A stretch of DNA of 64,000 nt from NCBI RefSeq assembly GCF_000350225.1, contig NW_005178869.1, positions 188,558-252,557 of the forward strand, in the 5' to 3' direction. Both the position numbers and the translations under genes were made by a program. Below are positions 21,749 through 33,162 of the stretch, piece after piece. This DNA is from Chondrus crispus. Lineage: Eukaryota > Rhodophyta > Florideophyceae > Gigartinales > Gigartinaceae. Within the stretch, counting starts at the first letter, position 1, and each line of letters begins with the position of its first letter. The notes below the pieces were generated by a model. The model searched no databases. It was not told the origin of the DNA and was given only the letters and a program-made list of their open reading frames with translations.

Positions 21749-24044
21749 ATGGCGGATCACCGCACGGAACAGGGACAGCCCCCACGCGAGCGGCCTCCTT
21801 CGACGGCACCCGCGCCGGCGCTTTCGTTTCATCCGTCGCGGTCTTCGCGCTACGGGGACCAGACCGCTACGGGTCCCTCTGACCGTCAGGCGCGGCTTGC
21901 GGGTACCGGCGGCCTCCCGTCTCGGGGCCCCTCTCCCGACGAGCGCGGGCCCTTGCCGCGCCGCCTAAGATCAGCCCCGGCTCCCCGGGTCGGAGAGTTG
22001 ACCGTACTGAGGCGGTCGCCCGACTGGGTCGCAGCTGCGGGACGCCCCGCAACCGAAGGGGGAACTCAGCCGGCGCAGCCTGATCCGTACGCGGTGACGC
22101 CCCCGGCGGCGGCGACGCCGCCGACAGGCTGGCTCCGCGTCGGGGTGCGTTCCGTCCGGTCCCTGTTGCCAGGGAGCGATTTGGACCACCGGGCGTCACA
22201 GGGTGGTCGGAACCCCTCGCAGGGGCAACCGCCGATGACCGTCGATGCCTACATCGGTACGGCTTTCCCCGACTCCGCCCGGTTTCAAGCCATCCCGAGG
22301 CGGAGGGGCGTCCGCACGCCCTCCCCTCGCGGACGAGTTCGGTAAGAACACCGCTCGGCTGCGTGGAGAACCCGTTGGCTCCATGCAATGCATTGGGTGA
22401 TGGCCGACTCCCGTTCGGATCTCCTGTACGTCCGCTGCGCGGGCGAGGAGCAGTACCACGTGCAGTTGTTCGCTCTCTTCGAGCGGTTCGGCGGGGATGT
22501 CGATCCCAGGCCCCGCGTCCAACTGGTGGCCTTCCCCCGCCCGTTCGACCGGTGGTACAGTGTGGCCAACCGCGCCCGGTGGGGTGAGAATTCCGCCAAG
22601 GAGAGCCGACTGCGGTGGCGCCTCGTGGATGCCTATTTCCACATTTGGCACACCACAGAATTCTTCGCGGTCCCCCTCTCGGCCCGGGGTCAGCTATACC
22701 CCGCCTTACCGGACGGATGGAGTAACCTCGAGGCCCCGGAGTACCTCTGTGTCCCCACGCCCAGCGTGCTGGCGTATGTCGCCGCACGCTGGATGCCGGT
22801 GGGTCCGTTCGGTCGGGAAGCCTCGGCGGGGAGGCGTCGGCTGATCGATGCGATCATTCTTTCGGAATGGGCCATCCTGGCCCTGCTGTGTTTTCTACAC
22901 GCCGCACGGGACGGCCTTCCGTTTTTCACAAGGTGCCCGGGCCCCCGCTTGGCAAGCCGGAATGCGAATGACCGCGGCGAGCGAGGCTCACTCTTCCGGT
23001 TATTTACGGGGCTTTTGCAGCTCATCCGGTCGGTCGGGGTGGCGGCCATCCTCGAGGGTACGTCCTTCGACCAGACTGGCGCCGAGGCCATCCTCGACTT
23101 CTCCGAGCGGTTGGACTGGTCCCTCCCCGAGCGGGGCGACTTCTTCTGGTAAAGTTGGGCCCGCGGGTGCTCCCTGCGGATGCTGCATTGGGATGGCACC
23201 TCGGCGGAGGCCGCCAACTGGTACGAGCCCCTGCCGGACGCGGAGACCGCGTCATACGGCGCCGCCATTGCCTCGGGCGACGGATGGGGCGCGGCGGTCA
23301 CCTCCGCCAGGGCCCCCGTCGAGCCCTCAACCGAGTCGTTGCCGGTCACGGCGGCTCCGCTCTCGCCGATGCCGGGTACAACCTGCACCACGGAGGGTGT
23401 TCCAGTCGGTCCGTCGACGCCGCCCGAAGTGGCCGTGCCGGTGGCTGCGGACTCCCCGCGAGCCATGGAGGAGGGAGGAAGAGCCCGTGTCGGCATCTGC
23501 CCTGGTGGCGCCCCCTCCCGTCGGCCCTACTGTAGAGCCGGCGGCGCTAAATCTGCCTGAGGTGGCACCCGCGTCGGCACTAGACTCCGCCGCTTTCCCC
23601 GTCAGCGATATGGCCGGGACGGGGACTCAGACCCCTTCGGTGGTCGCTGATGAAGCCTCTAAGGGCGCACCGAATAGAGGGGCTCCCGCTGCGGTTCCGG
23701 ACGCGCAGGCTGCCCAGCGCGCTCTGCAAGTGGAGTGCGGATATGCGGGTGTACTCGCGCCGCTCACCCTTGCAGCGGGTTTGACGTCCGCGCGAGCTTG
23801 GCTGGTTGAGGTGACCCAGCTCAAGGCGCGGGTGGCGGGCCTCCAGTTCGCAATCCGCCAGCGTGACACCGGCGAGGAACTTCTGCAGGGTGATGCGATG
23901 GCGCGTATCCGCGCCGCTCAAGACCACCTCGCAGTATTGAGCGAGCAGGTGGCTGCCAAGAGACGGTACGGTTCGGTCGATGTCGACCCCGCAGGCACGA
24001 CGAAGGGGACGGAGCCCTCCGCCAAGCGCCCACGTCGCGATTAA
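21749..24044 (+). CDS. antisense frame region of element II, broken, product unknown
   Basis: Plus-strand open stretches between the 3' LTR and the end of pol: 21749-22345 (Pro/Arg-rich, starting MADHRTEQG), 22388-23152 (folded-looking, MADSRSDLLYVRCAGEEQY), and a last stretch to 24044 that is charged and probably helical (EVTQLKARVAGLQFAIRQ) with a basic end (AKRPRRD). The order, namely disordered N-terminus, folded middle, Pro/Ser linker and coiled-coil end, parallels the antisense frame of element I. A short GERG-centred similarity occurs in both middles. The region looks broken a few times. No known family was recognised. Confidence 0.5.
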
Positions 24045-25430
24045 GGCCGGTACCGGAGGCGGGGAGAGTAGCGAACCGCCTCCAGGGACCAAGTCCATTC
24101 CTTTCAGTAAATGAGTCCTTCTTCTCGTGGCTCCCTCCTTGGCCTTGTCGCTCTAGTTCGCGTCCTTCTTCTCCTGGCCCGTACGGGTTTCCCCGAATTT
24201 CATCCCTTCCAGCCGATATCGGTAGTCCGTCGGCTCCGCAAGTCGCGATAGGTGGACCCGCGGTTTTCCCGACGTGGTCCCTACGACGGCCGTTGCCCGT
24301 CTGCGGTCACCGCGGGGCGTCATCTCCGCGCAGAGGTGCGGTACCTCCCGGCGTGGGGGGAAGGTACCCCCTGCCCACGCATTTAAAAACGGGGCCCTCC
24401 CTCTGGAAACGGGGGTTTCCAAAGAACGGTGGTACTGTATCCCGCTCTGGTCGAGGTAGGGCGGGGCCGTCCCCGTCCCCAAACCTCCCTGGCGGTCCAT
24501 ATGGGCGGGTTTTTTCAACTTGGCACCCCCGGACGCGGGCGGACCCGGGGAGTGCAATGCCGTCAACGGGAGGGGGCTACGATTTTTTCCACCCTTCTAG
24601 GGAGGAAAACGTAGCCCCCCTTTGGGCTTAATTACAAGCCGGCGATCGGAGTCACCTCCTTGCCATCCAGGGTCCTTTCGCGCCGGGTCAATCCGGCGCG
24701 GGGCAGCGGTAGCGCGCGGTTGCCCGCGCGCTCTTGCGGTGGCGGGTTACCGCAACGGGTGCGGCCTGTGCCCTGCCCCCGGGGTCACCCGTCGATGTGA
24801 GATATTGCCGGCCGCCTGGTCGGGGGTACCGCTGCGGGTTTTCCTCCGCGCTTCCATGTCGGGTTGACGCGTACCGCGGCCCGACGAGCGGGCGACCGCA
24901 CTATCGTCGTGACGAGTCATTGCGGGGGCGGGTTCCCGTTCCCCCGGCAACACCCGGTGCGCGTCCCCACTAGCGGCTTGGGGCGAAAACGGCCTTTTCC
25001 TTGGTAATTTCCGCCTGCTTTTTCCTGGCGGTGGGTGGCTTTTCGGCGTTTTGACGAGCTCCGATTGGGTGTTCCCGTTCGTCGGAGGCGCCGCGATCTG
25101 CCGCCGCTGCTCTGCGGATCACATCTGCAGGGGCACGGTTTCTGCCACCCAGTCGGTCTTGGGTCGCTGCGCCCTTGAGCGCCCGACGAGGGCTCGCCAT
25201 GACAGTATTTCCGCACCGGTATCCCCCCGTTCAGTCTTGTCCCCCGGGTGCTAACCCAGACTCGGAAGAGGGCTACATTTTTATCCACCCCGAGGGGAGT
25301 GAGACGCAGCCCGCCCGAATGTTTCCTTGTCCATCGCCGCGTCGAGTCGCCCCGCCGGCGGGTCCGTTACATCCGCGCCGTGTCTGTCCCGTGCGGTTTT
25401 AGCGGTGGCGCGCGGTTGTCCGCGCGCGCC
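24045..25430. other. non-coding stretch of element II between antisense frame and pol
   Basis: No convincing gene on either strand. It is GC-rich with many short direct and inverted repeats, the clearest being the hairpin at 24572-24619. The position is equivalent to 3585-6737 of element I. Confidence 0.55.
24572..24619. repeat. strong hairpin, possible bidirectional transcript end
   Basis: Outer arms GGGGGCTACG and CGTAGCCCCC pair perfectly. Inside, a T-run plus CC pairs with GGAAAA, and CCCT pairs with AGGG around a short loop. It lies between the antisense frame and pol, where two convergent transcripts would meet. Confidence 0.6.
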
Positions 25431-27163
25431 AGAAGCGGTCGATGAAGGGTTGCGGGAGACCTTCGGCGGGTTCCCAGGTATCGTCCGCTGGGGTAAAACC
25501 ATACCAGCGGACCTTGTACTAGCTGCCGCTGCGGGTCTCCCGGTGGGCGACCAAGTGGTCAACCACGTACTGGGCTGGCGGTTCGGGTGTTCTCGCCGGC
25601 GGGTCCGTTGTCGGTGCGGCCACAGTGGGGTTGTGGGGTCCCCGCGGCATCTTGGTTACCCGATCGATGCTCACGCGGTTCGAGACCCCGTCTTGGTAGA
25701 CGACCACTGTGGCGTCCGTGGCGGATCGGACCCGAAACGGGCCTTCCGTTTTCGGTAAGAGCTTGAAGGAGGGTCCTCCTCCGTCGCTCGGTAGGTCTCC
25801 CCGTTCGGGGCTCGTCAACGGCCGCGGTGCACGGTCCACGTAGACAAAGTCTCCCACCGCGATGACCGGACAGAAGCGCACCTTCTTGTCGAAGTCGGTT
25901 TTGTACCGCCTCTGCGCCGCGGTAAGTTTCACCCGCGTGCGCTCGAGGGCATCCTGGAGCTTCCACAACGTCGCTCGCTTGTAATGTACCGGGGTCTGCG
26001 GGTCTTCCGTGTGGGATCCGGCGTCCTGCGGTACAGTACCGGGCAGTGCCAATCCGGACGGTGGTCGCGTCAGCACCAGGTCGAATGGGGTTGTCTCCGT
26101 CGACCGGTGCACCTGCGTGTTATACGCGGAGGTCAGGGGCTGGATGTACTCGTCCCAGTCCCTCTGATGCTCCTCGACATAGTGTCGGAGGCGCTGCACC
26201 AGGGTGCGGTTGTACCGTTCGGTTTGCCCATTTGTCTGGGGGTGATAGGCGGTAGTCAGGTAGTGCCTCACCCCCAGCAAGGCGCACACCGCGTCGAAGA
26301 ACTTGGCGGCCAATTGTGGTCCGTTATCAGTTAGCACGTAACGAGGTGCGCCGTATACGTCGACCCAATTGTCCAGGAAGGCGTTTGCCACGACCGACGC
26401 GGTGGTTGTCCGTAACGGGATGCTGCGCGTCAGCTTCGTAAACCGGTCGGTCATGACGAGCACGTGGCGATTCTCGTGCGCCGTCTTTGGTAAAGGCCCC
26501 AGTAGGTCCATCGCGACGAAATCCAGCGGCCCTACCGCTTGGAATAGCTTCAGGTCCTTCTGATGCCGCACCAAGGTTCCCCTGGTGGCTGCGCACGAGG
26601 CGCAATTCCGTACGGTACTGAAGGCGTCGTTGGCCGTATGAGGCCAATAATATTCCCGCCGGAGGGTATAATACATCCTCGTACCGCCCGGGTGTCCTGC
26701 CAGGCGGGGATGATGGGCGAGGTACAATATCTTCGCCCTGAGCCGTTTCGGTTCAACCCGCTGCAGGGTCCTATCGAGGGGGATTTGAGGACGACGAACC
26801 CGTATCGGTCGACGTTGTAGCGCGAGTCCGGGTTCCCCACGGTCTCGGCGGCCGCCCAACAGAAGGGGTCCTCGGCCTGCTCCCGAAGGAACTCTTCCAC
26901 CGTTATGGATGAGACGTCGCGTTCTTCGGGTATAACCGCGAACGCGTGCTCAGCTCTCCCCGGTTCGACGGGGGTCTTCCAGTGTACGGTACCTTGGCGG
27001 GGGTTATGCTCCTTCTCTCGCCATTGTACGGCGAAACACGGGACCTCGTGGGCAACCGGTTTGGAGGTTGCGCCGTCAACTCGGAGGCGTGATACACCAT
27101 CCGCGAGTTGGTGCTTAATACCAGGTCGGTACTGTACGCCGTAGTCGTACTCGGCTAGGCGGA
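25430..27163 (-). CDS. pol 3' part of element II: RNase H end, integrase, chromodomain
   Basis: Integrase features: zinc finger (HHPRLAGHPGGTRM ... CASCAA), core (FVAMDLLGPLPKT, VLTDNGPQLAAKFF, YHPQTNGQTERYNR), then a chromodomain-like segment (TPADDTWEPAEGLPQ) near 25440-25520. Closest in layout to element I. Part of a broken element, with a few breaks in this stretch. Confidence 0.85.
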
Positions 27164-28522
27164 TGTAGTGCAATGTGCCTGTCAGGCCGGAACCAGGGTC
27201 CAACGGTCCAGCGACAACACAACCAACAAACAACAACCAACAAGAGTTGCCGACGGCACAGCCCTACGGAGTGTCCGATTCTCCCTTTCCCTTTAAGTGG
27301 GTTTGCGGCCCACAGTAGCTCAAGTCCCTGACAGGGGGGCAAAAGGAAGAGGCCCGCCCCGGGACGGATGGTGGTAGAGTCTTGTACAAGCAGATGCTCG
27401 GCGAGTTCGGGGCGGTAATTAGGAAGCCGGGCCCGATGGGTCGTAAATCCAATGCTCGCGAAGCGCCTGTTACACCTTATACCCTTGATAAGGTCTTCGA
27501 CGGGGGCGTCGCAACGCAGCCCGTCGGGAATTAGCAAACACGTAGCAGCGCTACACCTCCGTACTGCCCGATGGCAAGGTACCGACACTGGAACGGTCGC
27601 AACCGGTATCCGATGGAACCAACACTGTCCTGTATACACAACAGGACCTTCGAGGGAAACGTCGTTGCAACAGCCTGCGTCGGTGAACGTAAACAAGTAG
27701 CAGCGCTACACCCACGTGTCGCCCGATGGCAAAGACACCTACACCGGTCCGGTCGCAACCAAAGCCGATGGCACCAACAACAAACAAAAGAACCAACACA
27801 AGAGCCCGATGACTCAAGTCTACACAATGCGGATCGCAATCAAGCACTGTGGAACCAACACAAGATAAGGGAATAGAAATAGAGATAGAAATAGAAAAGG
27901 ATAGGTGAAATAAAGGAAAAGGAAAGGGAACCCCCGAGCGCAAAGGATAACGTAATCTGTGGTAAAAGGGAGCGTCTTGGGAAAGACGGACTTCGACCAA
28001 GGCGATATTTAACTCTGGCAACTCGGGTTCGATTGGGAAATAAAGGGAAAAGGAATGGGACCCCCGAGCGCTGAAGGATGCTGTAGGCTTAGGTAAAAGG
28101 GAGCGTCTTAGTAGAGACGGACTTCGACCAAGGCGACATTCAACTCTGGCAACTCGGGTTCGATTGGGAATTAAAGGGAAAAGGAATGGGACCCCCGAGC
28201 GCTGAAGGATGCTGTAGGCTTAGGTAAAAGGGAGCGTTTTGGTAGAGACGGACTTCGACCAAGGCGACATTCAACTCCGGCAACTCGGGTTACCTTTACT
28301 GACTTGGTGGTCAGAGGGCTAAGGTATATATCGCCCCGCCGGAGTCACTACAGTAGCTCTCGGCGCTAGATCCTAGATCTAATCTAATGTTAAATAACTA
28401 ATATGTAACTAATTAAAATTAATAATTAAAATAATAAAGTGAAATGATTTCCACTTTTGCTTGTCAATCCCCATCATTTCCATTTCTTTTCACCCCCCTG
28501 TGCAGCCGCTTATTGCACTACA
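27164..28522. mobile_element. 1359-bp LTR-like insertion inside RNase H of element II
   Basis: It begins TGTAGTGCAAT and ends ATTGCACTACA, a perfect 11-bp terminal inversion of TG...CA type, and is flanked by the 5-bp duplication GCGGA (27159-27163 and 28523-28527). It carries no coding capacity. Inside are two copies of a roughly 110-bp repeat (about 27535-27650 and 27690-27800), then three tandem copies of a roughly 131-bp unit (about 27915-28310), then an AT-rich end. The ends resemble those of the LTRs of elements I and II (TGTAGTATAAC, TGTAGTACA), so it is most simply a solo LTR or a small non-autonomous LTR element of the same wider family. Confidence 0.8.
27915..28310. repeat. three tandem copies of a ~131-bp unit
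   Basis: Each unit contains ACCCCCGAGCGC, GGGAGCGT, GACGGACTTCGACCAAGGCG and GGCAACTCGGGTT in the same order. Units 2 and 3 are nearly identical and unit 1 is more diverged. They sit within the 27164-28522 insertion. Confidence 0.8.
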
Positions 28523-30282
28523 GCGGAGACGCCAGCGCGCTAGCCGGCCAGAGCTATCCGCCAGGTTGAGGACCCATCGGAGAGCCTCGTGATCCGTACG
28601 GAGGTCGAACGTGTTCCCATATAGATATGGTCGAAGCGTGAGGATGCTCCACACGACAGCAAGGCACTCCTTCTCGGTGGTGGTGTAATTTTTCTCGGCG
28701 TCGGTTAGAGCCCGGCTCCAATACCCGATCGGTAAGCGGTCACCGCTCGGCTGCTCCTGTAATAGGGCACAGCCGACCTGGTACGCGCAAGCGTCCGTAT
28801 CCAAGGTGTATTTCTTTCCGTAACGGGGTAGAGCGAGGATCGGTGGGGACACGAGGCGCTTCTTGAGTTCCACGAACGCCTCGTATTCCTCATCGGTAAG
28901 AACCTCGAACTCGAAGGGTTGATTCTTCCCCGTTTTCCGGTTTAGCGGAGCGGCTATTTTTGCGAAGCCCTTCACGAACCGACGATAGACGTTGCACATT
29001 CCTAAGAAGGATCGCAATTCCGTCTGGTTCTGGGGAGGTCGAGCGCGCTCGATAGCGACCTCGTTGTGGCGCTCGACCTCCAACCTACCTGGTCGGATCA
29101 CGAGCCCCAGGTAGGTGACCGAGGTGTCGAAGAAAGCGCACTTCGACGGCTTCAGCGACACGCCCGCGTCCCGCAGAAGGCGCAAAACCTCGCCGACGTG
29201 GGCGAAGTGTTCCGTTACGGTCTTGGAGTAGATGATCACATCATCCAGGTAGACCAGCGCGGTTTCCCATTTTACCCGCGACAGTATAATGTCGACGGCC
29301 CGCTGGAAGGTAGCGGGGGCATTCTTCAAACCGAAGGGCATGCGGAGGAAACGGTACAACCCGCAGTGCGACGCGAATGTCGTCTTGTCGCGGTCCTCCT
29401 CGGCGATTTCCACTTGCCAATACCTGCTGTTCCAATCCAGCGTGGTAAAGACAGTAGCGTCGCCGAGGGAATCGATGCACTCGTCCATCCTCGGCAACGG
29501 ATAGGAATCCCGAACGGTGACTGCGCTGAGCTTTCTGTAGTCGACACAGAACCGCATGGTACCATCCTTTTTAGGGACGAATACCACGGGGCTTGCCCAT
29601 TCGGCCGTGGCGGGTTCGATTACCCCTGTCCGGAGCATGCGGTCGATCTCCGTTTTCTCTTTTTCCGGTGCGGTTGGTCCAGCGCGGTAAGGCCCTTGGT
29701 AAATCGGGCGAGCACCGGGCTTGAGCTCAATCCGGTGCTTCGTGGCCCGATTTTTCCCAGCTGGCCGGTCCACATCCCCTTGAATTCAGACAGTACCTCG
29801 AGGACATCCGAGCGTACCTCCTCGTCCTCGGCACCGATGTGGACGTCCTCTTGCCAGGCGTTGGGGTCCTCCTCAGGGGCGGCGGTGTCTTCGGGTTTAT
29901 CTGTTCTAACCGCCCCGGGGGGCGCCTTGGGCGGCGTGGCTTGTTCAGCCCCGCCCTTGTCCGTACGGTTGTCCGCCGCTTCTTCCGCGCCATCCTTTGC
30001 GGTTGAATTAAATATCCCTCCCCCTTCCTTAGCTTCGGCCGCTTCCGCGGCCGAGTCGCCAAGGGTCAGGATGTGAGTGAACGACGGAAGAGCCAGTCCG
30101 ACTTCGGTATGCTTCGGGATGTGAACCGAGCGGTGCCCAAAATTGCTGAGCATTACCGAGAACGGGTTGTCGGGGAAAACATCCAAGACCCCTTGCGCCA
30201 TGAGGGTCAAATTCTTGTGCGCAGTTTTTGGGAAGTTCTGCAAAAAACAGAAGCCCCCCACCGGCGTGGCGACCCTCACCAT
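28523..30282 (-). CDS. pol 5' part of element II: reverse transcriptase and RNase H
   Basis: Reverse transcriptase motifs: FCVDYRKLS, YPLPRMDECIDSLG, LRMPFGLKNAPATFQR and the YLDD box (LVYLDDVIIYS). RNase H: LDTDACAYQVGCALLQ and RTDHEALRWVL. The stretch upstream of RT (29774-30282) is a Glu/Ala-rich linker. Part of a broken element. Confidence 0.88.
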
Positions 30283-30285
30283 GGC

Positions 30286-30924
30286 CTACGTCATCGGGGG
30301 AATTGTCACCCCTCTGACGAGGCGGATCTTCCGTGACGGGGTGTTGGCGGGGAACGCCACTTGCTTCCGTTCTGGTTTATCCGACGGCGGTAGTTGTTGT
30401 GCAGTGCTCCTGGAGGCCATCTTGCGGTCGTGCCTCGAGGGGGTTGTTCCGACCAACGCCACTCGTGGCGCGTTGTGGAACACGACCTTCCGTTGCGGTG
30501 GGAGGGTCGCCTTGACGTGGCGATCCAGGAAAGTCGTACCGAGGATACAGTCCACGGCGAGGCTCGTGACTACCAGGAACGGGACGCGCGCCACAAACGC
30601 ACCGATTCGGACGAGCAGGGGGATTTCCCCTAGTGCCTTCATCGCGCGGTTTGACGTGTCGATGAGCGCTGGGCTCCGGACCGGTTTTATCGATGGTCGC
30701 TACGACTCGGCGACACACCGTAAATGGATGAGGTTCGGGCCGGCTCCTGAGTCAAGCACTGGCGTGATGGCGACCATCAACGCCTGCTTCTGACCAACCG
30801 TCGCGGAGATCTTGTAATTCTGCTTCTTGAAGAAGCAGATGGCCTGGACTTCCGTTCGGTTGTCCGGCTGTGCTTCCACTGACGCAGCCGGATCGGGGGT
30901 GCCTAAGCTTCTGAGGCTGGGCAC
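30286..30924 (-). CDS. aspartic-protease region of element II
   Basis: An active-site-like segment (VLDSGAGPNLI) is followed downstream by ILGTTFLDRHVKATLP, the usual retropepsin order, in the expected place between gag and RT. It is fragmentary. Confidence 0.7.
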
Positions 30925-30944
30925 GGGGAGAGACGTCGTCGCCT

Positions 30945-32649
30945 CTACGCGTCCTCCCCGGCTTCCCCCGTCAGCAGCAAGTCCTCGCGGGTTTCATCCG
31001 CGGCTTGCGCCACGTTGTCTTCGGTATGGTCGGGGTGGGGTTCCTCCACCACGTTGACGCCCGCAGGGGCCGTTTGACGCTGGTTACGCCAAGCGGACGG
31101 CCCCTGGCGGTTGAACGGGGATCCGGGGCGGAGGCCTTGCCGGATGCGTAGCTTCTGGTAGTTGGCCTCTCGTGCCTCCAGAAACTTGGCCCGCAGGCTC
31201 GCATCGGCAACGACGGGGCACTCCTGTTGTGGGTGCGTGGTGTCAAGGCAGAACCGGCACGGTGGCGGTCCGGGAAATCTCCCGCCGGAAAACCGGACGC
31301 GTAGATCCTGCCCTTGTCTCCCGTACGGTCCTGTGCGCACATCGCCAGAGTTGGCGGGTGGAACTGGGGCGCTCGCCATCGAGGCTGCCGGCGACGGATA
31401 ATAACTCGTCGGTGGCGAGCTCATCGAGGTCGGCGTGTCGGTTTGGTCCATCACGGCCAGGATTGCTTCTTCAGCAAATCCCCCGGCCGTCGGGATGTCG
31501 GATGCCGACTCAACCGACAGCACGGGCCTCGTCCTTGCGGTGCGGTCGAATCTTCTAGCAGCTCTGGACGGCTCTCGGTGAGCCATGGCTGACTGACGTC
31601 CCTTGTCGACGGGAAGCCCGATTGGTTTCCCCGATCGCTTGCGCATAGCGAGCGACGGATTGGTATTCCACATCCGGGTGCGTGGCGAGGTAATTACGAA
31701 CCTGCGCGCACGTGGCGGGCAGTAACCCCTCTACGAAAAAGGGACTTCAACCGCCTGTCCGAGAATACCGTACCGCAGCGGAGTGCCTTGTCCCAGAGGT
31801 GGTTACTGTAGACCTCCTCCGTCATGTTTGAACTTTGACGGAAGAAGGTCACACCCCCAACCGCTTCGGAATTACCTCGTCGGTAGCATAGGTGCGCAAC
31901 AGAAAGTTGGCCACCTGTGGGTATGTCCGGAGCAGCTCGCGCCGCTCCAGGTCAACCGCCATGGTGTTTCCATTGAGACGGGACTGGAGTAAGGCGTGAG
32001 CCTGCCCGGTCAGGTAGAATTGGAAGCACCACACGGCGGCTCCTTCGGTAATCCTGTTGTGGTCGCACGCCATCTTGAGGCGTGCGAGGAATCCCAATAC
32101 CGCAATCGGATCTTGACCGCTGAACGTGTGGGACCTCATCTGCATGTCCAGTTTTTTCCGGTAACAGTTAATGTGCCGCGCTACTGTAGAGTCGTAGCGC
32201 GAGCTACGCCGTTCCAGGCGGTAGTTCTTGTAGTTGACGGCCTTGGTAAACAGGTCATTGAGGGGCCGGATTACCGTGGGCCGTCGCTCGTCGCTCTTCG
32301 GGGCAGCCCGGCGGTGTCTGCTCGAGCGACGACGCTCCTCATCCGACTCAGTGTGGTAGTCTTCCAAGTCGGACGGCTCGTGCCTGTGCCGGTCTCGGCT
32401 TCTATCGCGGCGTACCCTGTGGCCCCGCCTGCGAGAGTCTTCCGAACCGGATGGGTCATCATCGGAGGGGTATCCTCCCCCTCCGGCATCGTGGTATCGC
32501 CCGTGGCGTGCCTCGCGGTTATCGCGGTATCGCCAGCGGCGTCCCTCGTGGTCTTCATCCGTCCTGTTTGAACGGGGGTATTCAGCGTCGGAATACCGGC
32601 TGTATTCCGCTTCGGTCCTGTGCGTGCCGGGTGCACGTCTTCTGCTCAA
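30945..32649 (-). CDS. gag region of element II with CCHC knuckle
   Basis: The upstream part (31849-32649) has an Arg/Asp/Ser-rich start, then a capsid-like helical stretch (FSGQDPIAVLGFLARLKMAC). The downstream part (30945-31673) has the knuckle CRFCLDTTHPQQEC (CX2CX4HX4C). It corresponds to 11370-13118 of element I. Broken. Confidence 0.78.
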
Positions 32650-33162
32650 CCGGTACGGGTCCCGATTCTTAGTCTCGGGGAGCCCCAGGCGGTTGTCTGT
32701 CCCGCGGGGGTCGCCCGTGTAGCATAAGCACCCCCAGACGACTGGAGGTGTATGCGCAGTTCGACATGTAGACCCCGTTTGAACGGGAAGACGGGTGATG
32801 CACCAGCTAACGAGGCGGGGAAGCGGGCCCTGGTAGCGGTGTGGTAGAGTGGGAAGGTCGGGGACGAGCGTACGCGCGGGCCGATCTACGCCTCGACGCC
32901 CCGCAGCAGCGCTGGGTAACGTACCAGCGCTGACGCGCGGAGGCGGATCTAGGCTCGCTCGCGCACGCGTGTGTCCCCTACCCGCTCCAATCCTCCTAAC
33001 GCGCGCGAAGGCGAAGGCGCGTAGTTAGAATAAGCTGGGTGGACTGACCTTGGTGGTCGGTTGAGGACAAGTCCGTGCTTGTCCCCCTCCGCCGCCGACG
33101 GTCCGCTCCATATTTAATATACAAAACAATATATCATAACACCACAGTACTGAGGTACTGTA

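Noticed and set aside
27960-28300. GGTTCGATTGG in each tandem unit resembling a tRNA T-arm
   Set aside because: No acceptor, D-arm or anticodon stem pairs around it.
27915-28310. Three regularly spaced repeats, CRISPR-like at first sight
   Set aside because: The repeated unit is the whole 131-bp period with no unique spacers, and the context is a eukaryotic mobile element.
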